In this document: positions 19,157 to 26,168 of the stretch, one piece after another
Layout of the letters: each line of letters opens with the position of its first letter
Numbering within the stretch: the first letter of the stretch is position 1
Assembly (NCBI RefSeq): GCF_900094805.1
Contig: NZ_FMAT01000002.1
Location: 186,001 to 250,000, forward strand
Direction of reading: 5' to 3'
Length of the DNA: 64,000 nucleotides
DNA from: Arthrobacter sp. NIO-1057
Lineage (GTDB): Bacteria > Actinomycetota > Actinomycetes > Actinomycetales > Micrococcaceae
Notes under the pieces: model-generated
Seen by the model: only the letters and a program-made list of their open reading frames with translations
What the model was told of the DNA's origin: nothing
Databases searched by the model: none
Program-made: the position numbers and the translations under genes

Positions 19157-20328
19157 ACTGCCCTTTCGCAGCGACGGCGAGCGCCTTGGATCTGGCACCG
19201 CTCGCCGGGCCGCTGTCCGAGGCCTACCCGAACGTTGTCAACGCGCGCTACCGGAGCATCGAGGATCCGGACATCGTCCGCGCCATCCTGGCGCGGCCCG
19301 ATGAGTTCTCGCCGGCCAATGCCCTGTCCACTGCGGTGGAGCCGGAACCTGCGGCGCTGCGGGTCCTTGCCCGGGCGCGTTTCGCGCTTCCCGAGGTGCT
19401 GGCCAGCGCTTCGGGCCCAGCGCATCTGGAAGTGCGCAGGATTGTCGCTGGATTCTTCAGCCCCGCCAAGGTCCGTGCCCAGCGCGAGCCGATCCTCGAC
19501 CGGGTACGCGGGATCTGCGCGGACCTCGAACCCAGGCTGCGCAACGGGGAATCGGCGGATCTGGCCACCGAATTGGCAGCCGTGATCCCGGTGGAAGCCA
19601 TGGCCCGGCTCACCGGGGTGCCAGTGCCCGAGCTGGGGACGCTCAAGGCCTGGAGCCGGGACTCGCTGGAGCTGTTCTGGGGTTGGCCCGATGCGCAGCG
19701 GCAGCTGGTGCTTGCCCGCAGCGCGGCACAATACTTCGGCTGGCTGGATGCATCGGTGCACCAAGCAGTGCAACGCGACGATGGGAATCTCTACGCCGCA
19801 TTGCACCGGGCCGGGGTATCCGAACCACAGATCCGCTCGCTGGCTTATTTCCTGGGCATCGCCGGACAGGAAACCACTTCGATGCTCATCCAGACCGCAT
19901 TGCATTCGGCATTGCATGACCATCGCTGGGAAGCCCTGGCCCAGGCGGGCACAGAAGAGGCCGCGGCCCAGGGGCTGGTGCGCGAGGTGCTGGCCCGGGC
20001 CTCCTCGGTGCCGACCTGGCGGCGTATTGCCCTCAAGGACACACGGATCGGGGACCTGGAATTCGCCACCGGGGAGCAACTGGTGCTCCGCTTGGCCGGT
20101 GGCGAGCTCGGCGCCGCCGGCGATGATTCACTGGCTTTCGGCTACGGGATCCACCGGTGCCTGGGCGCTTCCTTGGCCAGGATGGAAACCGAGCTGGTGC
20201 TCTCCGAAACCGCACGCTGCCTGCCGCTGGCCGTCGCCGATGGGCCGCCCGTGCCCTTCGGCCATCTGCTGTCATTCCAGGCGCCACCCGCAGTGCACAT
20301 CACCTACCCTGCAGAGAGGATGCTGTAA
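19153..20328 (+). CDS. Cytochrome P450 in the biotin operon, shifted ExxR motif
   Basis: A 391-residue soluble bacterial P450. The heme-thiolate loop is FGYGIHRCLG with C336; the I-helix oxygen-activation motif is AGQETTS (A237-S243). The K-helix, normally ExxR, reads E278-V-L-A-R282 followed by SSVPTWRR, so Arg is one position late and ExxR is formally broken. By position it could play the role of Bacillus BioI, which cleaves fatty acyl-ACP to pimeloyl-ACP; the operon has no bioC, bioH, bioW or bioI otherwise. Overlaps bioF by 4 bases and bioD by one (TAATG). Confidence 0.88.
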   Translation: MNCPFAATASALDLAPLAGPLSEAYPNVVNARYRSIEDPDIVRAILARPDEFSPANALSTAVEPEPAALRVLARARFALPEVLASASGPAHLEVRRIVAGFFSPAKVRAQREPILDRVRGICADLEPRLRNGESADLATELAAVIPVEAMARLTGVPVPELGTLKAWSRDSLELFWGWPDAQRQLVLARSAAQYFGWLDASVHQAVQRDDGNLYAALHRAGVSEPQIRSLAYFLGIAGQETTSMLIQTALHSALHDHRWEALAQAGTEEAAAQGLVREVLARASSVPTWRRIALKDTRIGDLEFATGEQLVLRLAGGELGAAGDDSLAFGYGIHRCLGASLARMETELVLSETARCLPLAVADGPPVPFGHLLSFQAPPAVHITYPAERML

Positions 20329-21044
20329 TGATCCATGCAGTGACCGGAACCGATACCGAGGTCGGAAAGACCGTAGCCACCGCGGTGCTGGCCGCCCGCT
20401 CACTGTCCCACGGGCACAGCGTCGCCATCTACAAGCCGACGCAGACCGGTCTGGGCAAGTCAGAACCCGGGGACGCCCAGGATGTGGCACGCTGGCTGGG
20501 CAATCCCGGCCAGCTCTCGGCCTTCGAAGGGGTGCGCCTGCGCCACCCGATGGCACCGGTGGATGCAGCGCTGTGCGCTGGGCTGGATCCGGATGCTGTG
20601 CTGCCCACCTTGGCCCAGCACGTGCAGCAGGTCGGCGAGCTCGCTGCCACGCATGATGTGGTGATCATCGAAGGGGCCGGCGGATTGCTCGTGGAACTGA
20701 CAGCGGCCGGGGAAACCATCGCCGATCTGGCGCAGGCCGTGGCGGCCAGCCTCGTCGTGGCCGCCCGCCCGGATCTGGGAACGCTGAACCATACGGCATT
20801 GACCCTGGAGGCCTGCAGTACCCGCGGTTTCACCCGGGGCACGTTGCTGCTGGGCAGCTATCCGGAACACCCCGAGCCGCTGCATCAACGAAATCTGGCG
20901 AATCTGCGGAACATGGCCGCCGGCCATGGCTGGGATTTTGCCGGGGCGCTGCCAGCTGGCCTGGTCCGCGATCCTAGCCGGTGCCGCGCCGCCCTGCATG
21001 AAGCGGCCGCGACACTGGATTGGCCTTGCCCTGGACCCTGCTAG
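20328..21044 (+). CDS. bioD: Dethiobiotin synthetase
   Basis: A 238-residue ATP-dependent carboxylase-type enzyme that closes the ureido ring of dethiobiotin from DAPA and CO2. The P-loop is GTDTEVGKT (residues 7-15), and YKPTQTG (about 34-40) and EGAGGLLV (about 117-124) are the BioD signatures. The start ATG overlaps the P450 stop (TAATG at 20326-20330); longer in-frame starts fall inside the P450 gene and are unlikely. Its stop overlaps the convergent map gene by 4 bases, so no separate terminator fits between them. Confidence 0.95.
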   Translation: MIHAVTGTDTEVGKTVATAVLAARSLSHGHSVAIYKPTQTGLGKSEPGDAQDVARWLGNPGQLSAFEGVRLRHPMAPVDAALCAGLDPDAVLPTLAQHVQQVGELAATHDVVIIEGAGGLLVELTAAGETIADLAQAVAASLVVAARPDLGTLNHTALTLEACSTRGFTRGTLLLGSYPEHPEPLHQRNLANLRNMAAGHGWDFAGALPAGLVRDPSRCRAALHEAAATLDWPCPGPC

Positions 21045-21814
21045 TTCTTTGGCAGGGTGAGGATCTCGGCTCCGGTATCCGTGATCGCGATGGTGTGCTC
21101 GGTATGCGCGGTGCGGCAGCCGGTGGAGCTGCGCAGAGTCCACCCATCCTTATCAGTGACCAGCTTGCTGGTGTCTTCCATGATCCAGGGTTCAAGCGCG
21201 AGCAGCAGGCCCGGGCGCAGCGTGTAGCCCCGGCCTGCACGGCCGTCATTGGACACGTGCGGGTCCTGGTGCATCGTGCTGCCGATGCCGTGGCCGCCGA
21301 ATTCCAGGTTCACCGGATAACCTTCGGCGGTGAGCACCGAGCCAATAGCGAAGGAAATATCGCCAATCTTGGCTCCCGGGACCGCAGCTGCGATACCTGC
21401 GGCCAAGGCGCGCTGGGTTACCTCGATCATCTTGAGATCTTCTGCCCGCTGCTTCTCTCCCACAATGAAGCTGATGGCCGCGTCCGAAGCGATGCCGCGC
21501 AGCTTCACCGCCAAATCCAATGTCAGCAGGTCGCCGTCGGCGAGCGCATAGTCGTACGGCAAGCCATGCAGCACCGCGTCGTTGACACCGGTGCAGATGT
21601 AGTGGCCGAAGGGGCCATTGCCGAAGGCGGGGGCGTAATCGACATAGCAGGATTCCGCGCCGGCTTCCTCGATCAGTTCCTTGGTCCAGGTGTCGATTTC
21701 CAGGAGGTTGGTGCCGACCTTGACCCGTTTCTTGAGCGTTTGCAGGATGGTGCCAACAAGGCGTCCGGTGTCCCGGGCGCGGTCCAGTTCGCTGGGGGTG
21801 AGTATCTCAATCAT
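21041..21814 (-). CDS. map: Type I methionine aminopeptidase
   Basis: A 257-residue metallopeptidase that removes N-terminal Met from nascent proteins. Signatures: GVNDAVLHGLPYDY, metal-ligand Asp residues in LLTLDLAVKLRGIASDAAI, GGHGIGSTMHQDP with the ligand His, and LALEPWI with the ligand Glu. I place the start at 21814 rather than the in-frame ATG 21 nt upstream, because a perfect TATAAT lies 7 nt before 21814, implying a leaderless mRNA. Probably one of two or more Map paralogues; the gene is paired divergently with an XRE regulator. Confidence 0.93.
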   Translation of the reverse strand: MIEILTPSELDRARDTGRLVGTILQTLKKRVKVGTNLLEIDTWTKELIEEAGAESCYVDYAPAFGNGPFGHYICTGVNDAVLHGLPYDYALADGDLLTLDLAVKLRGIASDAAISFIVGEKQRAEDLKMIEVTQRALAAGIAAAVPGAKIGDISFAIGSVLTAEGYPVNLEFGGHGIGSTMHQDPHVSNDGRAGRGYTLRPGLLLALEPWIMEDTSKLVTDKDGWTLRSSTGCRTAHTEHTIAITDTGAEILTLPKN

Positions 21815-21860
21815 TCCAATTATTATACCGGTCAAACTTTACCGGTACTATAATTTTTCC
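21815..21860. promoter_or_regulatory. Compact divergent leaderless promoters with paired ACCGGT sites
   Basis: TATAAT at 21849-21854 (+) ends 6 nt before the regulator ATG, and TATAAT at 21827-21822 (-) ends 7 nt before the map ATG. Both spacings put transcription start at the start codon. Two ACCGGT hexamers (21827-21832, 21841-21846; 14 nt apart) lie between the -10 boxes and are likely operator half-sites for the XRE protein. Confidence 0.75.
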
Positions 21861-22154
21861 ATGGTCAGATTGCCGCTTACTCCCCGCGAAATCGAGCAGG
21901 GAAAGAACCTTGGTGCACTGCTTCGGCGGGCGCGCGGGGAACGCACCATCCTCGATATCGCCCTCGAGGCCGGGCTTTCCCCTGAAACATTGCGGAAAAT
22001 CGAGACCGGACGCGTAGCCACTCCCGCGTTCTCAACCATCGCCGCCATTGCAGCAGTGCTGGACCTTTCCCTGGACAGCATCTGGTCCAGCATGAACGAC
22101 GCGGAGCCGGATAGGGCCGCAGGGCTTTCGGATAGGCGGCTGCTGCGCCGCTAG
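21861..22154 (+). CDS. XRE-family helix-turn-helix regulator
   Basis: A 97-residue DNA-binding protein made almost wholly of one HTH_3 domain: LGALLRRARGERTILDIALEAGLSPETLRKIETG contains the helix-turn-helix (about 19-52), and FSTIAAIAAVLDLSLD follows as the usual fifth helix. The short basic C-terminus has no ligand domain. It is divergent from map and shares a 46-bp promoter region, so it probably regulates itself and map. Leaderless start at 21861 is supported by TATAAT 6 nt upstream. Confidence 0.88.
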   Translation: MVRLPLTPREIEQGKNLGALLRRARGERTILDIALEAGLSPETLRKIETGRVATPAFSTIAAIAAVLDLSLDSIWSSMNDAEPDRAAGLSDRRLLRR

Positions 22155-22206
22155 CCGTGCTGGTCCGCCGCGGAATAACGGGATGCGGCCACTTGTTGCC
22201 CCAAGC

Positions 22207-23229
22207 ATGAAGAACATCGGCTTTTTGTCCTTCGGCCACTGGACCGACCATCCGCAATCCGGCACCCGCTCAGCATCCGACGCACTGCTGCAGGCCATCG
22301 ACCTGGCAGTCGCAGCCGAGGAGCTCGGCGCGGACGGCGCCTACTTCCGCGTGCACCACTTCGCGCAGCAATACGCTTCCCCGTTCCCGCTGCTCGCCGC
22401 CATCGGCGCACGGACCAGCCGCATTGAGATCGGCACCGGCGTGATCGACATGCGCTACGAGAATCCTTTGTACATGGCCGAGGATGCCGGCTCCGCGGAC
22501 ATGATCTCCAATCGCCGACTGCAGCTGGGCATCAGCCGTGGTTCACCCGAGCAGGTCATCGACGGCTGGCGCCATTTCGGTTTCGAGCCGCAAGCCGGTG
22601 AGTCCGATGCCGACATGGGCCGGCGCCACACCGAGCGGCTGCTCGAAGTACTCTCCGGCGAGGGCTTTGCCGAGCCCAACCCGAACCCGATGTTCACCAA
22701 CCCGCCGGGGCTATTGCGCATTGAACCGCATTCACCGAGCCTGCGCGAGCGCATCTGGTGGGGCTCCGGATCGAACGCCACCGCGGTCTGGGCCGCCAAA
22801 CTCGGGATGAACCTGCAAAGCTCCACGCTGAAGGATGATGAATCAGGCAAGCCCTTCCACGTCCAGCAGGCCGAGCAGATCCAGCTGTACCGCGATGCAT
22901 GGAAGGAAGTCGGCCATGAGCGCGAGCCTCGTGTCTCGGTGAGCCGAAGCATCTTCGCCCTGACCGATGAACGCGACTGGCAGTACTTCGGCCGCGACCG
23001 CTACAGCTCCGACCAAGTGGGCAACATCGATGCGAAGACCCGCGCGGTCTTCGGCAAGTCCTATGCCGGGGAACCCGATGAGCTGGCCAAGAAGCTGGCC
23101 GAGGACGAAGCCATCGCCGCAGCCGACACGCTGCTGCTGACCGTTCCGAACCAGTTGGGCGTCGATTACAACGCGCATGTCATCGAATCGGTGCTCAAGC
23201 ACGTGGCCCCGCAACTGGGTTGGCACTGA
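22207..23229 (+). CDS. LLM-class flavin-dependent oxidoreductase (luciferase-like)
   Basis: About 340 residues with the bacterial luciferase-like (beta/alpha)8 fold. YFRVHHF (about 43-49), IGTGVIDMRYENP and RLQLGISRGSP are family signatures; such enzymes use reduced FMN or F420 to oxidise small organic substrates. The longer in-frame start at 22183 adds eight residues before the conserved MKNIGFLSFGHW and is less likely. Substrate unknown. It lies beside a stand-alone lumazine synthase gene, which may be only coincidental. Confidence 0.85.
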   Translation: MKNIGFLSFGHWTDHPQSGTRSASDALLQAIDLAVAAEELGADGAYFRVHHFAQQYASPFPLLAAIGARTSRIEIGTGVIDMRYENPLYMAEDAGSADMISNRRLQLGISRGSPEQVIDGWRHFGFEPQAGESDADMGRRHTERLLEVLSGEGFAEPNPNPMFTNPPGLLRIEPHSPSLRERIWWGSGSNATAVWAAKLGMNLQSSTLKDDESGKPFHVQQAEQIQLYRDAWKEVGHEREPRVSVSRSIFALTDERDWQYFGRDRYSSDQVGNIDAKTRAVFGKSYAGEPDELAKKLAEDEAIAAADTLLLTVPNQLGVDYNAHVIESVLKHVAPQLGWH

Positions 23230-23339
23230 AGCGGGGGAATCGTTACGCCGACTCCTTCCCCAGTTATTTCATTGAGATCTGCAGCACTAGGGTGGTTCAA
23301 AAGAACAAGAAGATTTCACGCAGATCCAGGGAGTAACTC

Positions 23340-23777
23340 ATGAGCAAGCCATTGAACATCGCTTTCATCAAGGCCAGTTGGCACGCGGATATCGTTGACC
23401 AGGCGCTTGCCGGGTTCAAGGCCGAGATGAAAGCTTCCGGGCAGGAATGCCGCATCAACGTCGTTGCCGTACCCGGTGCCTATGAAATGCCGCTGCAGGC
23501 GATGCGCCTGGCGAAGACCGGGAAGTACGATGCCGTGGTGGCCGCGGCCCTGGTGGTTGACGGCGGCATCTACCGCCACGATTTCGTTGCCCAGGCCGTC
23601 GTCGATGGCCTGATGCGGGTGCAGCTGGACACCGATGTGCCGACCTTCTCGGTCAGCCTGACCCCGCACCACTTCCACTCGAACGATGAGCACCAGGCCT
23701 TCTATTTCGAGCATTTCCTGAAGAAGGGTGCAGAAGCTGCCCGCGCAATGCGGGCAGTGGCAGCTATCGAACTCTAG
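23340..23777 (+). CDS. ribH: 6,7-dimethyl-8-ribityllumazine synthase, type II (stand-alone)
   Basis: A 145-residue lumazine synthase, the penultimate step of riboflavin biosynthesis, joining ArP and dihydroxybutanone phosphate. VPGAYEMPLQ (about 42-51) is the substrate loop; VVDGGIYRHDFVAQAV (about 77-92) replaces the type I GxTxHfd region, and TPHHFHSNDEHQAFYFEHF is the signature of type II enzymes such as Brucella RibH2, which are decamers. No other rib gene is adjacent, so it is probably a second, separately controlled copy. Preceded by CAGGGAG ribosome binding site. Confidence 0.9.
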   Translation: MSKPLNIAFIKASWHADIVDQALAGFKAEMKASGQECRINVVAVPGAYEMPLQAMRLAKTGKYDAVVAAALVVDGGIYRHDFVAQAVVDGLMRVQLDTDVPTFSVSLTPHHFHSNDEHQAFYFEHFLKKGAEAARAMRAVAAIEL

Positions 23778-23881
23778 CGAATTTGCGAAAACAGGCGTGC
23801 CGCCTCAGCCAAGATTTCACCGGCCAAGGCGGCACACCTGCGTTGTTTCGAAATGCTATATCTGCCACGGATCTACAATGG

Positions 23882-24529
23882 TCATTTTTCACGCTTACCT
23901 TGCTTCCACAAGGCAATGTCCAAAACTCGCAATAGCGACAAATGATGTTGGCCTGCTGCAAGCCTGATCGCTCTGAGCATGTCTACGAATTCGGCTGCTT
24001 CAGGCGAACCGTCGTGGAACGCGGAATACCAAGCGTTCCACTGTTCTCCGCTACCCTTGATGCCGACAACTGCTTTGACAACCGAATCATAAACCGGAAT
24101 TAAATCTGGCCTTTTACGAGCCATAATTTTGCTCACCTTGGTTTGGCCGAGGTTCCAAGGATCGTCATACTGCCGCAGAATCTGCCACAATTTATCTGCA
24201 GGCGATCCCGGGGCGAGATATTTCTCGAATAGCTCAGGCGTCAGATTCTCAAACTTCAGGTCCTGCGGAATTTGTGACAGCAATTCACTGATTTGCTCGG
24301 CTAGTGTTTCAAGGATTCCCAAGGAAGCCTGCGCTGGCACGTCCACGGACAGCATCGACACTGCCACCAAGTCGATCGCAGTGATCTGATTTGGATCAAT
24401 GTCGACATCTTCGCCGAGAGTTTCAAAGCGGGATCCAGAATATTTTGGCCGGCCGTTTTCCATGGTCGCAAAATAGTCCTGTATATCGGTTACCGCAGAG
24501 TCGAAGTCGACTTTTGATCGAAGTTGCAT
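23882..24529 (-). CDS. DUF6308 family protein
   Basis: A 215-residue protein without recognised catalytic motifs, matching what I know of DUF6308: an N-terminal YFATMENGRPKYSGSRFE, AIDLVAVSMLSVDVPAQA, then LAPGSPADKLWQILR and the conserved block SKIMARKRPDLIPVYDSVV (about 132-150). The R-K-R-P-x-L-I-P-V-Y core is also seen in HhH-like proteins linked to restriction or repair islands, but function is unknown. AT-richer than its neighbours, which may indicate transfer. Stands alone. Confidence 0.7.
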   Translation of the reverse strand: MQLRSKVDFDSAVTDIQDYFATMENGRPKYSGSRFETLGEDVDIDPNQITAIDLVAVSMLSVDVPAQASLGILETLAEQISELLSQIPQDLKFENLTPELFEKYLAPGSPADKLWQILRQYDDPWNLGQTKVSKIMARKRPDLIPVYDSVVKAVVGIKGSGEQWNAWYSAFHDGSPEAAEFVDMLRAIRLAAGQHHLSLLRVLDIALWKQGKREK

Positions 24530-24665
24530 TTATGCCGATCCCATCCTTGGTTGAATCTCTGATCATTACAACATATCCGAGAATACCGACGTTTTGGACT
24601 GGCAATCTTGATTTAGGAAATTAGGCGTCACGTAGTTTGTCCGCCGCACTCGATACCCTCGGTGC

Positions 24666-25040
24666 ATGATCGATTTCAATAATTCTTCCGTCTTCAAATT
24701 GGGTACCTGGGACCTGTCGCAGGTAGCTCCTGAAATCATGCCCATGCTGGTTGCTGGCGAAGAGCTGCAGGCCGCCTTCAAGGGCGCCCGCGACTACGTG
24801 GTGTTCACCAACAAGCGGCTCATCGCCGTCAATGTGCAAGGCATGACCGGCAAGAAGCGGGACTACACCTCGTTGCCGTATTCGAAGGTCCAGTCGTTCT
24901 CGGTTGAAACGGCTGGAACCTTCGATCTGGATGCTGAACTGGATCTCTGGTTCAGCTCACTGGGCAAGGTCCGCTTGGAGTTCAAGGGCAAAGTGGATAT
25001 CCGTGCCCTGTCCCAGCTGGTCGCCGGCTACGTCTTGTAG
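24666..25040 (+). CDS. Bacterial PH-domain protein (bPH_1)
   Basis: A 124-residue protein that is a single bacterial pleckstrin-homology domain: EELQAAFKGARDYVVFTNKRLI and LPYSKVQSFSVET are the signature strands of the family. Such proteins form dome-like oligomers in the cytoplasm; a stress or envelope link is suspected but the role is unknown. Monocistronic, facing the convergent glycerate kinase 10 nt downstream. Confidence 0.82.
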   Translation: MIDFNNSSVFKLGTWDLSQVAPEIMPMLVAGEELQAAFKGARDYVVFTNKRLIAVNVQGMTGKKRDYTSLPYSKVQSFSVETAGTFDLDAELDLWFSSLGKVRLEFKGKVDIRALSQLVAGYVL

Positions 25041-25049
25041 CGGAATCTT

Positions 25050-26168
25050 TTACCAGGCCACGCGCGGGCTCAGCCGTGCCGCCGCCATCGACGCGCCCAG
25101 GATGATGGTGCGCATGAAGCGTTCGGCCGCTTCGATGAGCAGCCGTTCCCCGTCATCCACTGCTTCCTGCAATGTCATGGGAATGGGCATGATCGAGGCA
25201 ATGGCATCGATGCCGATATCGTGCACGTCGCAGCAGCCGCGGCCCAGCGTTCCTGCCAAGGCCACTACCGGCACACCATGCAGCGAGGCACGCCGCGCGA
25301 CTTCGGCAGGCACCTTGCCCTTGGGAGTCTGGAAGTCGATGGCGCCTTCTGCGGTGATGACCAGGTCCGCTCCGCGCAGCATCGAGTCCAGATCGATGCC
25401 GGCCAAACCCGAGTCCAGGATCGCCTCGAAGCGGGGCAGGAGCACCGCTCCCACTGCGGCCAGCCCGGCACCCAGTCCGCCCGAAGCACCGGTTCCCGGG
25501 GCCAAGGCGAAATCGGTGGAGCGCGCGGACTCCAGCGCATCGCGGCGCAGGATCGAAGCCCAGCGTTCGAAACCTGCCGACATGCTTTCCACCTGTTCCT
25601 CGGTGGCACCCTTCTGCGGTCCGAATACGCGCGCCACTCCGCGCGGTCCGGTCAGCACATTGTGTTGGTTCAACGCCATCGTGATCTGCACCTGCCCGGC
25701 GGCCAATGCCGGGTGCAGGCCGGAAAGACCCAGCCGGTCCACGCGTCCGAGGTAATTGCCGCCGGCTTTGACCTCGCGGCCCTTGGCATCGAGGATCCGT
25801 GCTCCCAGTGCCTGCAATGCGCCCATGCCGCCATCGGAGGTGCCCGAGTCGCCGCAGCCCACCAGGATCTTCGAAGCCCCCGCATCGATCGCGGCCGCGA
25901 TCAGCTCCCCCACTCCGTAACTGGTCGTGGTTCCCGGATCCCGCTGGTCGCGGGGAACCAGCCGCAGGCCGGCCGCGGCTGCCATTTCCACGACCGCGAT
26001 TCCTGCCGCCTCGCCGCCGAGCATCGCGTAGTGCGACTGGACTTGCTGGCCGACCGGACCGGTAACCGTGACCGGGACCAGCTGGCCGCCGGTAGCGCAG
26101 GCCAGGGTTTCTGCGGTGCCTTCGCCGCCATCGGCGATGGGCACGGTCTTGACTGCCGCTCCAGGCAA
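25050..26168 (-). CDS. glxK: Glycerate 2/3-kinase, apparently lacking its N-terminus
   Basis: Glycerate kinase of the GarK/GlxK family, phosphorylating D-glycerate. VPIADGGEGT, GELIAAAIDAGASKILVG, GCGDSGTSDGGMGALQALG and the tail are typical. The family normally starts about 35 residues before the VPxADGGEGT motif with an APDSFKG loop; here no such loop exists. The first possible start is TTG at 26166-26168, inside the end of the histidine kinase frame. The same frame stays open upstream and the LLAAGQRRALPGA stretch still resembles the family, so homology seems to stop near 26195. A deletion fusing the two genes, or an assembly fault, would explain this. Activity is doubtful. Confidence 0.7.
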   Translation of the reverse strand: MPGAAVKTVPIADGGEGTAETLACATGGQLVPVTVTGPVGQQVQSHYAMLGGEAAGIAVVEMAAAAGLRLVPRDQRDPGTTTSYGVGELIAAAIDAGASKILVGCGDSGTSDGGMGALQALGARILDAKGREVKAGGNYLGRVDRLGLSGLHPALAAGQVQITMALNQHNVLTGPRGVARVFGPQKGATEEQVESMSAGFERWASILRRDALESARSTDFALAPGTGASGGLGAGLAAVGAVLLPRFEAILDSGLAGIDLDSMLRGADLVITAEGAIDFQTPKGKVPAEVARRASLHGVPVVALAGTLGRGCCDVHDIGIDAIASIMPIPMTLQEAVDDGERLLIEAAERFMRTIILGASMAAARLSPRVAW

